From positions 1-64,000 of the forward strand of contig NZ_JBIPKH010000001.1 of assembly GCF_044068625.1 (NCBI RefSeq): a stretch of 64,000 bases of DNA. The letters run 5' to 3'. Shown here one piece after another: positions 6,801 to 15,070 of the stretch; position 1 is the stretch's first letter, and every line of letters begins with the position of its first letter. The notes beneath the pieces were generated by a model. The model was not told where the DNA came from, did not search any database, and was given only the letters and a program-made list of their open reading frames with translations. The stretch is from Desulfurivibrio sp044068625 (GTDB lineage: Bacteria; Desulfobacterota; Desulfobulbia; Desulfobulbales; Desulfurivibrionaceae). Both the position numbers and the translations under genes were made by a program.

Positions 6801-9050
6801 GGCGGTGGCCACCACCTCTTCGCCGGACCTTTTTTTGCTGTCCAGCCGCCGCAGTGAACGTAAAATCGCGTGAATCTCCTGGCGGGTAAGCCGCGAACGG
6901 GCGGACATCCCGAACTGTTTTTCAACATCCTCCTGCGAGTAGAGCAGGACGCAGCGGGCCTGCCGGCGGTCGCGGCCGGCCCGGCCCGCTTCCTGGAGAT
7001 AATTTTCCAGGGAACCGGGAATGTCGGCATGGATCACCAGCCTGACATCCGGCTTATCGATCCCCATGCCGAAGGCGTTGGTGGCACAAATAACCTGCAG
7101 TTCTCCGCGGATAAAACGCTCCTGGACATTTTTCCTGGATTCAGGGGGCAGGCCGGCATGGAAATGTTCCGCCGCCACCTCTTTTTCGCGGAGAAAGGAG
7201 GCCACATCCTCACTTTGCCGGCGGGTGGCACAATAGACAATGGCCCCGCCGGGGGTGTCGGGGGGTAGATCGGCCAGCAGAATCTGGTGGATATGGGCGA
7301 GTTTTTCCCCCGGCGTGGTGGGCACCACCGCAAAGTCGAGGTTGGTGCGATTGGCGCCCCCGTCATAAAGGGCAAGCTCGATCCCTACTTTGTCGCGGAA
7401 GTGGCCCAGGATGTCCCTCACCACATCGGGCTTGGCCGTGGCGGTAAGACAGAGCACCGGAGGAATCGGCCGGCCTTTGGCCTGTTCCCGGCCCCTGGCC
7501 TGCTCTTTGATAAACCGCCCCACATAACGATAATCGGGGCGGAAATCCTGTCCCCATTTAGAGAGGCAGTGGGCCTCATCCAACACCCAGCCGCCGATCT
7601 CGCGCTGGTCGAAAATTTTGCGAAACGCCCGGTTGCGCAGCTGTTCCGGCGAAACGATCAGGATTCCCACATCGCCCAATCGCACCCGGCCCAGCACCTC
7701 GGCCCGCTCCGGCATGGAGAGCAGACCGTTTAAGGCGGCACAGGAGGTAATACCCCGCGCCTCGAGACCGGCAACCTGGTCGGCCATCAGGGCCACCAAG
7801 GGTGAAATCACCAGGGTCAGGGAACCGGATTTGTCATAACGCGAGAGGGCGGGGATCTGGTAGCACAGCGATTTTCCGGCCCCGGTGGGCAAAATACCCA
7901 GCTGGTGCTCGCCCCGCATGGCCGCCTCAACGATCACCTGCTGTAAGGGGAAGCCATCGGCATTCTTGGGTTCCGGACGGAAGTCCGAAAAACCAAACCA
8001 GCGGGCCAGCTCTTTTTTGGCATCATGGCGCTCGCGGCACCAGGAGCAATGTAAGCGATCAAGGGGGCCACAAGGCAAGCGACCACGGGGTGCCGCAGGT
8101 TGCGGTAAGCGGGGCGGCGATGCGTACGCCAGTACGTGAGCCGACCCGATCGCCGCAAGATGCGGTGCCCCGTGGTCGCTTACGGGGCAATCGGGATCAT
8201 CGCAGGCGGTGTCCCGCAACTGACGCACCAGGGCGCCGGTTTCCGGAAACTGATGCCGGACCCAGGGCGGCAGCACCGAATTGCCGCCCGCCACCGACAA
8301 CCAGGCCAGGGTGTAGGCCAGGGGCCAGCCCGGCTTGTCGGGTGCGGTCAGAATTTTTCGGCTGGCGGGGAGGCAGGCCTTGTCGGACAGATAATCGGCA
8401 ATCAGCGCCCTGGCCTCGGAATCGGCCGGCCGGGGATTCTGCCGCAGGGTCGCAAACAGGGCATTGAATCCGGCTGCAAACTCGCCGGTGCCCGTCAACC
8501 AGTGCCAGGCCGCCAGGAGCTCCGGAGCCGATTTGCGGAGAGTCTGAAATGTTCTCCACTGATCCCGGAACAGGTCAATGGTCAGTCGCGCGTCCAACTC
8601 CGGATCATTAAGCCTTCCCCGCCGCAACTGTCCATCCTGATAATGTTTTACCAGGTGATGGTAGGGATTGCGGGGAAAGGCCAGGGGGTTGAGGCGCAGG
8701 GTATCCACCACCGGCAGCTTAAGGAGCTTGAGATTGGGGGCGGCGGCGAGGAGACAAGGAAGATCGAAAGCGATCAGGTTGTGGCCCAACAGAAAGGTGG
8801 CGCCGGCGGCGAACCCGTCGAGATCGGCCAGAGCCCGGGGCAAATTATCTCCGCGAAAAACAAAGGCTTCGGCCGTATCACCCCGTACCGCGGCAAAACT
8901 ATTAATCCGCCCGCTCTTTTTCCCCACTTCAAGATCAATGGATAAGCAGCGCGGGGCAAAACTCCGACCTCTATCAACATCATCAAGCGGGGGGTATTTA
9001 TGCCCCTCTGGATACGCTGCCGTGTGAGGTTTTGCCCGCCCATGATCCAT
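3711..9050 (-). CDS. DEDD exonuclease - RecQ - UvrD triple-fusion helicase
   Basis: A 1779-residue fusion. Residues 36-165 look like a DEDD exonuclease: SIDLE (D39, E41), LGHNLIAFD (D96) and NDPELD (D153). Residues 370-900 are a RecQ-type SF2 helicase with PTGAGKS near 388-394, DEAH at 491-494, and downstream motifs ATNAFGMGIDKPDVR and QEAGRAGRD. From about residue 1160 follows an SF1 UvrD/PcrA module with GPGSGKT near 1187, VDEYQD near 1308, GDDDQNIYAFDG and YYVAMTRAQR near 1620. Residues 289-333 are an insertion encoded by a palindrome that splits a cysteine cluster (C283, C288, then C335, C338). The gene probably processes DNA ends or recombination intermediates. A defence role is inferred from the island context. 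The start at 9050 has only a weak ribosome site. Confidence 0.85.
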   Translation of the reverse strand: MDHGRAKPHTAAYPEGHKYPPLDDVDRGRSFAPRCLSIDLEVGKKSGRINSFAAVRGDTAEAFVFRGDNLPRALADLDGFAAGATFLLGHNLIAFDLPCLLAAAPNLKLLKLPVVDTLRLNPLAFPRNPYHHLVKHYQDGQLRRGRLNDPELDARLTIDLFRDQWRTFQTLRKSAPELLAAWHWLTGTGEFAAGFNALFATLRQNPRPADSEARALIADYLSDKACLPASRKILTAPDKPGWPLAYTLAWLSVAGGNSVLPPWVRHQFPETGALVRQLRDTACDDPDCPVSDHGAPHLAAIGSAHVLAYASPPRLPQPAAPRGRLPCGPLDRLHCSWCRERHDAKKELARWFGFSDFRPEPKNADGFPLQQVIVEAAMRGEHQLGILPTGAGKSLCYQIPALSRYDKSGSLTLVISPLVALMADQVAGLEARGITSCAALNGLLSMPERAEVLGRVRLGDVGILIVSPEQLRNRAFRKIFDQREIGGWVLDEAHCLSKWGQDFRPDYRYVGRFIKEQARGREQAKGRPIPPVLCLTATAKPDVVRDILGHFRDKVGIELALYDGGANRTNLDFAVVPTTPGEKLAHIHQILLADLPPDTPGGAIVYCATRRQSEDVASFLREKEVAAEHFHAGLPPESRKNVQERFIRGELQVICATNAFGMGIDKPDVRLVIHADIPGSLENYLQEAGRAGRDRRQARCVLLYSQEDVEKQFGMSARSRLTRQEIHAILRSLRRLDSKKRSGEEVVATAGEILAEDEEGLFGRDSATDDTRVRTAVAWLEEAVLLSREENFVQIFPSSLRVGSVGEAAQKLAKKPLNDEYRKKLLALVEVLVDADPDEGISTDELMGVSGLSSEGVRHALHDLEQLGIAGNETVLTAFVHAGVAQSSKNRLAEAVALELALIEEMQLAAAEMGKGDSSVLHLRHATQRLKDAGHKYALPEKLWRLLRGLATDGRHEGGGIGSLRVQRLDMEAIQVTLQREWPDLEKTARLRQQAASLLLEHLLAGLPPGARGTDLLAETTLGKLLASLTGNIVIRAEAKDPPRLLDRALLWLHEQEVIRLNKGMAVFRPAMTIRLEPVRRGFAKADFMPLKLHYDEKVVQIHVMVEYAQLGLKAMLDALRLAMDYFSLRREEFLQRWLPDREQELLRQTTPESWQAIVEQLHNPVQQRIVADDREQTNVLVLAGPGSGKTRVLVHRIAYLVRVKRENPRGILALAYNRHAAVEIRRRLGELIGNDARGVTVLTCHALAMRLTGASFADRGGTIAAEEFKAILQQAVALLQGANLPPEEAGEQRDRLLAGFRWILVDEYQDIGPEQYELISALAGRTIQDEDRRLSLFAVGDDDQNIYAFDGASVEFIRRFSEDYAAKPVYLTENYRSTSHIITAANLLIQAAARRMKEKHPITINRARRTQPAGGIWQHLDPVGGGRVQVLPAGRNPAEQALAVMTELQRLAALDPDWNWAQTAVIAREWKFLEPVRCFCELHDIPVQMAAEESCHLWRLRETQALIAWLRGRKSKLVTAGEMGEWLATNHCGPWWELLREAVEEYDLETHGSELPTDHFVEWLVEWGRDLRRRQHGLLLLTAHRAKGLEFANVAVLDGGWERAGRNEDRDAPRRLYYVAMTRAQRNLVLARCDSGNHLLDNLPDSFSIIRRTPPELPSAGPELNRQYRRLTLREVDLGFAGSYPARHPVHKSIAALVPGDPIQLREEKDCRQLFDRRNNPVGRLSRAFTPPPNMRLVTARVAAIMVRQRKESEPKYLDRIRCESWELVLPELVYEEL
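8051..8186. repeat. Palindromic element inserted in frame within the helicase gene
   Basis: Two 21-base arms, at 8077-8097 and 8161-8181, are inverted copies with two mismatches. Inside them lies an 8-base inner stem (GCGGCGAT against ATCGCCGC) and a small CGTAC/GTACG stem. A further short GTAAGCG/CGCTTAC pair reaches out to 8051 and 8183. The element keeps the reading frame and adds about 45 residues rich in Pro, Ala and Gly between CDDPDC and CSWCRERH. It resembles REP-like or Rickettsia-type palindromic elements that insert inside genes. Confidence 0.8.
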
Positions 9051-9181
9051 GCGAGATTGGTGATCCCCGTGAAAATGGCTGGATTAACCCCGGGTTCGGG
9101 GCAGCCTGTGATTTATGTGATGTAATTACTCATAACAAAAGATAATTACAAGTAAAGTCGGCCCCATATTTTCCCTTGTGT

Positions 9182-10132
9182 TTACTCCTGCAACAACCGA
9201 CGCAGCAGGCGGGTGGCGGCGCGCTCGTCGAAGCGGTGGAGGCCGGCGGCGCGGGCCAGCTCCAGGGCTTCTGCATATTCAGCTTGGTCCAGGGGGCGAT
9301 CGATGGGGGGGAATTTGAAGGCCTGGCCGCAGGGGCGGTACTGCTCCATGATATTCACGTAGGTATCGGGCGAGATCTCCCGAGCCAGGAAGTTGAAAAT
9401 TTCGGCGCTGTCGGCCAGGCCCTCGGGCATCACCAGGTGGCGCAACAACAGGCCCCGGCGAGCCAGGCCCTGGTCGTCAAGTTGCAGATCACCCACCTGA
9501 CGGTGCATCTCCTTGAGCGCCGCCCGGGCGCATGGGGGATAATTCCGGGCCTGGAGCAACCGCTGGGCGCTTGGCGGATTCCAGTATTTGAAATCGGCCA
9601 GATAGATATCCACCACCCCATCCAGCAGCTTCAGGGTGGCCAGGCCATCATAGGAGCTGGTGTTGTAAACCAGGGGCAGACTCAGGCCCCACCGGCAGGC
9701 CATCACCAGGGCCGCCAGCATCTGGGGCACCACATGGCTGGGGGTCACCAGGTTGATGTTGACGCAGCCCTGCTCCTGGAGGGCCAGCATCATCCCCGCC
9801 AGTTGGGTGTCATCCACCTCCCGGCCCTCGCCCAGGTGGCTGATCTCGTAATTCTGGCAGAAGACGCAGCCCAGGTTGCAGTTGGCGAAAAAGATGGTGC
9901 CGGACCCGCCCCGCCCCACCAGGGGCTCCTCCTCCCCGAAGTGGGGGGCGTAACTGGCCACCACCGCCCGGTCGCCGGTGCGGCAGAAGCCTCGCTCACC
10001 GGCCAGGCGATTGACTCCGCAGCGGCGGGGACAAAGATCGCAGGCCCGCAACCGCTCCCGGGCAGCGGCGGCTCGCCGAGCCCGTTCCCCGGCGGCCAGG
10101 CGGCGGGCGGCAGGTTCAATTTTCCCGACCAT
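9182..10132 (-). CDS. Radical SAM protein, PflX/PflA-like
   Basis: A 316-residue radical SAM enzyme. The SAM cluster motif CxxxCxxC is present as CNLGCVFC (C85, C89, C92). An N-terminal cysteine cluster (CDLCPRRC at 31-38 and a further Cys at 50) is typical of the PflX-type group related to pyruvate-formate-lyase activating enzymes. The substrate of this group is not established. I chose the ATG at 10132, five bases after GGAGAG; the preceding GTG codon is possible. The gene stands alone between the helicase and the PEP-CTERM gene. About 130 AT-rich bases separate it from the helicase start. Confidence 0.85.
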   Translation of the reverse strand: MVGKIEPAARRLAAGERARRAAAARERLRACDLCPRRCGVNRLAGERGFCRTGDRAVVASYAPHFGEEEPLVGRGGSGTIFFANCNLGCVFCQNYEISHLGEGREVDDTQLAGMMLALQEQGCVNINLVTPSHVVPQMLAALVMACRWGLSLPLVYNTSSYDGLATLKLLDGVVDIYLADFKYWNPPSAQRLLQARNYPPCARAALKEMHRQVGDLQLDDQGLARRGLLLRHLVMPEGLADSAEIFNFLAREISPDTYVNIMEQYRPCGQAFKFPPIDRPLDQAEYAEALELARAAGLHRFDERAATRLLRRLLQE

Positions 10133-10411
10133 CACCTCTCTCCATCAGTTTATCCTGATGATTCCCGATTTCAGAACTCACGAAAAATCAAAGATATCTT
10201 ATCATAACGATAAATTAGATTAAACCAAGCCCCGATTTCCGGAAAACACCTATATTTTTCAGCTTGAGCTGATCTTGTTTAACTCAATAATTTCAAGCAA
10301 TTATTGTCGAGCAAAGATGGGTATGAATATTGCTTTTAGGTTTGTAACGAGCACGGTATCCGCTTTCGAACATTTTTTTACTTGCCACTTAAACTTAGGG
10401 GAGGAGAAAGG

Positions 10412-11122
10412 ATGAAAAGATTAGGACCGATCGCCATCACCGCTTTATTCCCAATCATTGGAGTCGCCAGCTTAGCCAACTCCGCAATCATCACCTTCAC
10501 CGGCGGCACCGCCTACCTCAACAACGGCACCTCAGTGGTCACAACCGACACCGGGCTCTGGAACGGCATCGTGGACTACTACATCGAAGGTGACATGCGG
10601 GTCGATTTCCTCGGCGGCTACGGCACCATCGGCGACTACTACAACAACTCGCCGGCCGGGGGCACCGGCGGCTGGAACGACAGCGTAATCCATGCCCACG
10701 ATTTCTCCGACATCACCATCAAGTTCTCCCGGGTTGACGGCGAACTCTTCGACCTTACCTATGTGGACATGACCTCCAACACCATCATCGGCGGCAGTCT
10801 GGCAAGCGGCACCGAAAGATCCTTCATCAGCAACGACCAGGGATATGATCTCCTGCTGGCGCCATCGGACTGGGGGGTTAATTACACCTACTATGGGGCC
10901 TTGGGGGATGGGGTTGTCAGAAACTGGATGGATGCCAACTTTACCGGCATTTCCTACTTCACCATCTGGAGCGAAAATGCCTATTGCTTCGGAATGGACA
11001 ACTTTTACATCGACGTGGAAGCCCCCAATCCCATTCCGGAACCAACCACCATGCTTCTTTTCGGCTCGGGTCTCTTTGGGCTGGCGGGTTTGAGGAGGCG
11101 TTTCAAGAACAGGGCTGATTGA
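10412..11122 (+). CDS. PEP-CTERM sorting-domain protein
   Basis: A 236-residue exported protein. A signal peptide covers about residues 1-25 (basic MKR, then a hydrophobic stretch ending in ANSA). The C-terminal tail has the exosortase signal: PIPEPTT, a hydrophobic span, then the basic end GLRRRF. The body is rich in Asn, Thr, Tyr and Gly, with no domain I recognise. PEP-CTERM proteins are cut by an exosortase and usually accompany exopolysaccharide production; no exosortase gene lies in this window. The ATG at 10412 is preceded by a strong GGGGAGGAGAAAGG site, so the longer upstream frame is not used. The AT-rich 280-base upstream gap presumably holds its promoter. Confidence 0.9.
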   Translation: MKRLGPIAITALFPIIGVASLANSAIITFTGGTAYLNNGTSVVTTDTGLWNGIVDYYIEGDMRVDFLGGYGTIGDYYNNSPAGGTGGWNDSVIHAHDFSDITIKFSRVDGELFDLTYVDMTSNTIIGGSLASGTERSFISNDQGYDLLLAPSDWGVNYTYYGALGDGVVRNWMDANFTGISYFTIWSENAYCFGMDNFYIDVEAPNPIPEPTTMLLFGSGLFGLAGLRRRFKNRAD

Positions 11123-11141
11123 ACGGGGCCAAAAAACCAAA

Positions 11142-11165
11142 GGCGGGCCGCGATGGCGGCCCGCC
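11142..11165 (-). terminator. Intrinsic terminator of tRNA-Thr (hairpin shared with PEP-CTERM gene)
   Basis: A perfect 10-bp GC-rich stem with a GATG loop. On the minus strand it is followed by TTTGGTTTTTT, so it should end the tRNA-Thr transcript. The same hairpin lies 20 bases after the PEP-CTERM stop on the plus strand. Confidence 0.8.
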
Positions 11166-11184
11166 GGTTAACCCCTTGTTTTTC

Positions 11185-11260
<76 letters not shown>

Positions 11261-11288
11261 TTTTTGTCGTGCAAAGACTCCCACCCCT

Positions 11289-11327
11289 TTACCCTAAATC
11301 GCCCGATTTCGCCAGTGGCAATTTCCC
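11289..11327. repeat. 39-base imperfect direct repeat, copy 1
   Basis: Matches 11815-11853 at 32 of 39 positions without gaps; both copies end in the identical 17 bases CCAGTGGCAATTTCCC plus flank. The two copies bracket the orphan CheY gene. They may be a duplicated regulatory site or the scar of a small insertion. Confidence 0.6.
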
Positions 11328-11352
11328 GGCGAGCCGCGAAATCACGACCCTC

Positions 11353-11763
11353 CTACTGCGCCATCTCCGGGGGCACAAGCCCCACCTTGACCATCTCTTC
11401 CAAAATTCGGGCCTTGGTTATCGGTTTGATCAGATAGGCATCGCAGCCGGAGCGAGCGGCTTCCAGCACCTTGCCCTTTTCCGACAGGCCGGTGGTCATG
11501 AAGATCCGGGAGCGATCATCCCCGCTCAGGCCAAGTTTCTCCTCCAGTTGACGAATCGCCCGCAGGGCCCTGATTCCATCGAGATCGGGCATCATCACAT
11601 CCAGGCAGATCAGGTCGTAATGGGCGCCCTCGTTCAGGGCCAGGTGGGCCGCCGTCACCGCCTCCTTACCGTTCACCGCCACATCCACCTCGGCTATGGT
11701 GGAAAGTTGCCGCACCAGCAGTTTGCGGGCGATAAAATCATCCTCGGTAATCAAAATTTTCAT
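11353..11763 (-). CDS. Single-domain response regulator (CheY-like)
   Basis: A 136-residue stand-alone receiver. The acidic pair E7/D8-D9, phospho-acceptor D55 in LDVMMP, the T90/T91 switch and K113 in LIKPIT are all present. There is no output domain, so it must act by protein contact, as CheY or Spo0F do. It is divergent from the NtrC-type gene that starts 113 bases away, and no kinase is adjacent. The gene is flanked on both sides by a 39-base repeat. Partner and pathway cannot be told from sequence. Confidence 0.9.
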   Translation of the reverse strand: MKILITEDDFIARKLLVRQLSTIAEVDVAVNGKEAVTAAHLALNEGAHYDLICLDVMMPDLDGIRALRAIRQLEEKLGLSGDDRSRIFMTTGLSEKGKVLEAARSGCDAYLIKPITKARILEEMVKVGLVPPEMAQ

Positions 11764-11814
11764 CCACTACTCCCACTATTCGCTAATCTTGACAATTTAT
11801 ACAGTGTTTAAGGT

Positions 11815-11853
11815 TTACCCTAATCAGCCCAAATGCTCCAGTGGCAATTTCCC
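11815..11853. repeat. 39-base imperfect direct repeat, copy 2
   Basis: Second copy of the repeat at 11289-11327. It lies in the divergent gap between the CheY gene and the NtrC-type gene, 24 bases before the latter's start codon. It could therefore overlap the promoter of either gene. Confidence 0.6.
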
Positions 11854-11876
11854 TTGAGAGATGATAATAAAACGGG

Positions 11877-13241
11877 ATGCAGAGCAAAAAAGAACCGGTA
11901 AAGATCCTGGTGGTGGATGACGATGCCCCCCATCGCTACATGCTGCGGGCCATGCTGGCCCAATGGGGCTGGCAGACCGAGGAGGCCGCCGACGGGCTGG
12001 CCGCCGTGGAGGCGGTACGACAGCAACCCTTCGATGCCATCCTGATGGATGTCCGGATGGCCCGGATGGACGGCATGGAGGCCCTGGGCCGCATCCAGAC
12101 CCACAACCCGGCAATCCCGGTGGTGATCATGACCGCCTACTCCTCCATCGATTCGGCGGTGGCGGCGATCAAGGCCGGAGCCCGGGACTACCTGACCAAG
12201 CCCCTGGATTTCGAACGGTTGCGCCTGACCCTGGCCAAGGCCCTGGATCACCGCCAGGTGGAGGAATCCCGCCTGCAACACAATGGCGAGACCATGGCCG
12301 ACCTGGACACCGCCGGTATCATCGGCCAGTCGGCGCCCATGCGGGAGCTGCTGGAGATGATCTTCTATGTGGCCCCCACCGAGGCCACGGTCCTGATCAG
12401 CGGCGAATCGGGCACCGGCAAGGAGCTGGTGGCCACCGCCCTGCACCGCAACAGCGCCCGCAAGGATGGCCCCTTTATCAAGGTCAACTGCGCCGCCCTG
12501 GTGGAAAGCCTGCTGGAATCGGAACTTTTCGGCCATGAAAAAGGGGCCTTCACCGGGGCCGACCGCCGCCGGGAGGGCAAATTCCGCCAGGCCGACGGCG
12601 GCACCATCTTTCTGGATGAGATCAGCGAAACCTCGCCGGCCATGCAGGCCAAGCTGCTGCGGGTGTTGCAGGAGCACGAGATCCAGCGGGTGGGGGGCCA
12701 GGAGACCATCAAGGTGGATGTCAGGGTGATCGCGGCCAGCAACCGGGTTCTGGAGGAAGCGGTGGAGGAGGGCAAGTTCCGCGAAGACCTTTTCTACCGG
12801 CTCAACGTGGTCACCATGCCGGTGCCGCCCCTGCGGGAGCGGCCCGAGGATATCCCCCCGCTGGCCGCCCATTTCGTGGAAAAGTTCGCCGCCCGCAACC
12901 GCCGCCGGGTGGAGGGGATCACCCCGGGGGCCATGGCCATGCTGCGCGATCATCCCTGGCCGGGCAATGTCCGGGAGTTGGAAAACGCCATTGAACGAGG
13001 GGTAATCCTGATGCGCGGCGATTACCTGGATGAACAGAGCCTGCCGCTGAGCCTGCGCCGCCCCGGCAACCGGGAGAGCGATACCCCCACCGCCCCCACC
13101 CCGGCTTCCCTGGAGGAGGCGGAAAAGATGGTCCTGCAAAAAACCCTGGAGGAGACCGGGGGCAACCGCAGTGAGACCTCCCGCCGCCTCAACATCACCC
13201 GCAAAACCCTGCTCAGCAAGATCAACAAGTACGGCTTATAG
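11877..13241 (+). CDS. NtrC-family sigma-54-dependent response regulator
   Basis: A 454-residue activator. Residues 8-120 are a receiver with D14-D16 and acceptor D58 (LMDVRM). Residues 145-375 are the AAA+ domain with Walker A GESGTGKE at 176-183, the sigma-54 contact loop GAFTGAD at 223-229 and Walker B TIFLDEIS near 243-250. The C-terminal 45 residues form a Fis-type helix-turn-helix (GNRSETSRRLNITRKTLLSK). The protein should drive sigma-54 promoters once phosphorylated. No kinase is adjacent; the divergent CheY gene is the only two-component neighbour. Its 3' end overlaps the convergent ABC gene by six bases. Confidence 0.92.
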   Translation: MQSKKEPVKILVVDDDAPHRYMLRAMLAQWGWQTEEAADGLAAVEAVRQQPFDAILMDVRMARMDGMEALGRIQTHNPAIPVVIMTAYSSIDSAVAAIKAGARDYLTKPLDFERLRLTLAKALDHRQVEESRLQHNGETMADLDTAGIIGQSAPMRELLEMIFYVAPTEATVLISGESGTGKELVATALHRNSARKDGPFIKVNCAALVESLLESELFGHEKGAFTGADRRREGKFRQADGGTIFLDEISETSPAMQAKLLRVLQEHEIQRVGGQETIKVDVRVIAASNRVLEEAVEEGKFREDLFYRLNVVTMPVPPLRERPEDIPPLAAHFVEKFAARNRRRVEGITPGAMAMLRDHPWPGNVRELENAIERGVILMRGDYLDEQSLPLSLRRPGNRESDTPTAPTPASLEEAEKMVLQKTLEETGGNRSETSRRLNITRKTLLSKINKYGL

Positions 13242-15053
13242 TTCCCCGTTCTCCCCGCTCTGGACCCGCCAGAGGCCGGCGTAAACCCCGCTCCGGGCCA
13301 ACAGGGCCTCGTGGGTGCCCCGTTCGGCGATGGTTCCGTCCACCAGCACCAGGATCTCATCGCAATGGCGGATGGTGGAGAGGCGGTGGGCCACGGCCAC
13401 GGTCATCCGACCCCGGCGGAAGCGGAGCAGGTTTGCCTGGATCAGCTCCTCGGTCCGGGTATCCACGGCGGAGGTGGCCTCATCCAGCACGATCAGGGCC
13501 GGATCGCGCAGGACCGCCCGGGCCAGGGAGATCCGCTGGCGCTGGCCCCCGGAAAGTTTGAGACCCCGTTCTCCGATCATGGTGTCATACTGCTCCGGCA
13601 ACTGATCGATGAATTCAGCGGCTCCGGCGATCCTGGCCGCCTCCCGCACCGCTTCCAGCCCGGCTCCGGGTGAACCAAGACGGATATTTTCCGCGACGCT
13701 GCCGAAAAAGAGAAAGGCCTCCTGGGAAACGTAGCCCACATGACGGCGGTAACTCTCCAGCTTGAGCCGGGTCAGAGGCCGGCCATTGACCAGAATCTCC
13801 CCCGTTGCCGGATCATAGTAGCGCAGCAGCAGTTTCACCAGGGTACTCTTACCCGCCCCGGTGGGCCCGACAATCCCCAATACCCGCCCCCGCTCCAGTT
13901 CAAAACCGACCTTGCGCAGCACCAGCCGGCCCGGGCGGTACTCAAAGCCGACATTACGCAAAGAGATCCTGGCCGGAGCACCGGCCAGCTCTTCGGCCTG
14001 GGAATGGTCCCGCACCACGGGGGCGGTGGTCAGCAGGCGGGAGATGCGGCGGGCCGAGGCCTCCGAGCGCTGAATCTGGTTGATCAGCATCCCGAAAATA
14101 AAGAGGGGGAAAACCAGGCGAACGGCAAAAAGAACGAAGGTGGTGAAGTTGCCCAATGAGGGGCCGTGCTCGGTGGCGGTCAACCAGGCCCCCACCGAGA
14201 TCAGCAGGGCAAAGGCCACCCCCGCCACCAGATAGATCAGGGGAATGAACTTGGCCCGCTCCCGGGCGGCGCTGATGGCGGCAGCGACATACTCCCGGGA
14301 ACGGCGGGAGAGCCGCCGCAACTGCTCCTCCTCGGCGGTGAAGGCCTGGATCACCCCAATGCCCCGGATATTGTTTTCCAGGATACTGTTGATCTCCCCC
14401 ACCGTGCGGCGGGCCTTGCGATACTGGGGTTGAACCCGGGTGGCGAAAAAACGGACGGCGACCACCGCCACCGGCAACGGGGCGATCAACAGCAGGGCCA
14501 GGCGCCAGTCCAGCCAGAAGAGAAAGCCGTACACCCCGACAAAGGTGATCACCAGCCGAACAATATTGGTGGTGATGTCGGAGAAGAAATGCTCCAGATT
14601 GTCCACGTCGTTGGAGGCCACCGCCAGCAGATCCCCGGTTTGCCGCTCCTCGAAGAAACCGGCATCCAGGGTCTGCATCCGGGCATAGACCGCCATCCGC
14701 AGGTCGTGGCGCACCTCCTGGGCCATGGAATCCAGGCAGTAGTCGCTGATACTCTGGAAAACCGCCAGGGCCAGAAAGGTGCCCAATACCGCCAGACCGA
14801 ACCAGACAAAGATGGTCGAAGAGGTTTCGCCGGCCCCCCGGGCGGCGATGGCATCCACCACCCAGCCGATCAGGACCAGGGGCAGCAGATCGAAAAGACG
14901 GGCCAGGGCATTGAGGACCAGGCCGATGCCGATCCGCACCTTGTAGGGGGCGACAAAGGGGAAAATCTTCCAGAGATAATGACCCAGGGGGGCGGAATAA
15001 CCCTGGTCATCCTGCTCCGGGTCAGGCTCGTGGGGAGTTGGCTTGGCGGTCAC
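13236..15053 (-). CDS. ABC exporter half-transporter (MsbA/MdlB-like)
   Basis: A 605-residue type IV ABC exporter half-molecule. A cytoplasmic leader of about 35 residues is followed by six membrane helices (about 36-330) and a nucleotide-binding domain. The latter has Walker A GPTGAGKST near 398-406, signature LSGGQ near 500 and Walker B LIVLDEAT near 518, then the H-loop AVAHRLST. It presumably works as a homodimer exporting a lipid, peptide or drug-like compound; the substrate is unknown. The gene is convergent and overlapping with the NtrC-type regulator and lies 17 bases after the PP-loop gene, suggesting readthrough from recN. Confidence 0.9.
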   Translation of the reverse strand: MTAKPTPHEPDPEQDDQGYSAPLGHYLWKIFPFVAPYKVRIGIGLVLNALARLFDLLPLVLIGWVVDAIAARGAGETSSTIFVWFGLAVLGTFLALAVFQSISDYCLDSMAQEVRHDLRMAVYARMQTLDAGFFEERQTGDLLAVASNDVDNLEHFFSDITTNIVRLVITFVGVYGFLFWLDWRLALLLIAPLPVAVVAVRFFATRVQPQYRKARRTVGEINSILENNIRGIGVIQAFTAEEEQLRRLSRRSREYVAAAISAARERAKFIPLIYLVAGVAFALLISVGAWLTATEHGPSLGNFTTFVLFAVRLVFPLFIFGMLINQIQRSEASARRISRLLTTAPVVRDHSQAEELAGAPARISLRNVGFEYRPGRLVLRKVGFELERGRVLGIVGPTGAGKSTLVKLLLRYYDPATGEILVNGRPLTRLKLESYRRHVGYVSQEAFLFFGSVAENIRLGSPGAGLEAVREAARIAGAAEFIDQLPEQYDTMIGERGLKLSGGQRQRISLARAVLRDPALIVLDEATSAVDTRTEELIQANLLRFRRGRMTVAVAHRLSTIRHCDEILVLVDGTIAERGTHEALLARSGVYAGLWRVQSGENGEL

Positions 15054-15070
15054 AATCGATCCGGTTAACC

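Noticed and set aside
9085..9105. Short CCCCG...CGGGG hairpin between the radical SAM and helicase genes
   Set aside because: The stem is only five pairs and no T-run follows on either strand, so it is not called a terminator.
11840..11858. TGGCA...TTGAG resembling a sigma-54 promoter before the NtrC-type gene
   Set aside because: The spacing between the GG and GC positions is off and the GC dinucleotide is missing.
11820..13139. A 439-codon minus-strand frame opposite the NtrC-type gene
   Set aside because: Antisense shadow; the plus-strand frame has GAFTGAD and both Walker motifs.
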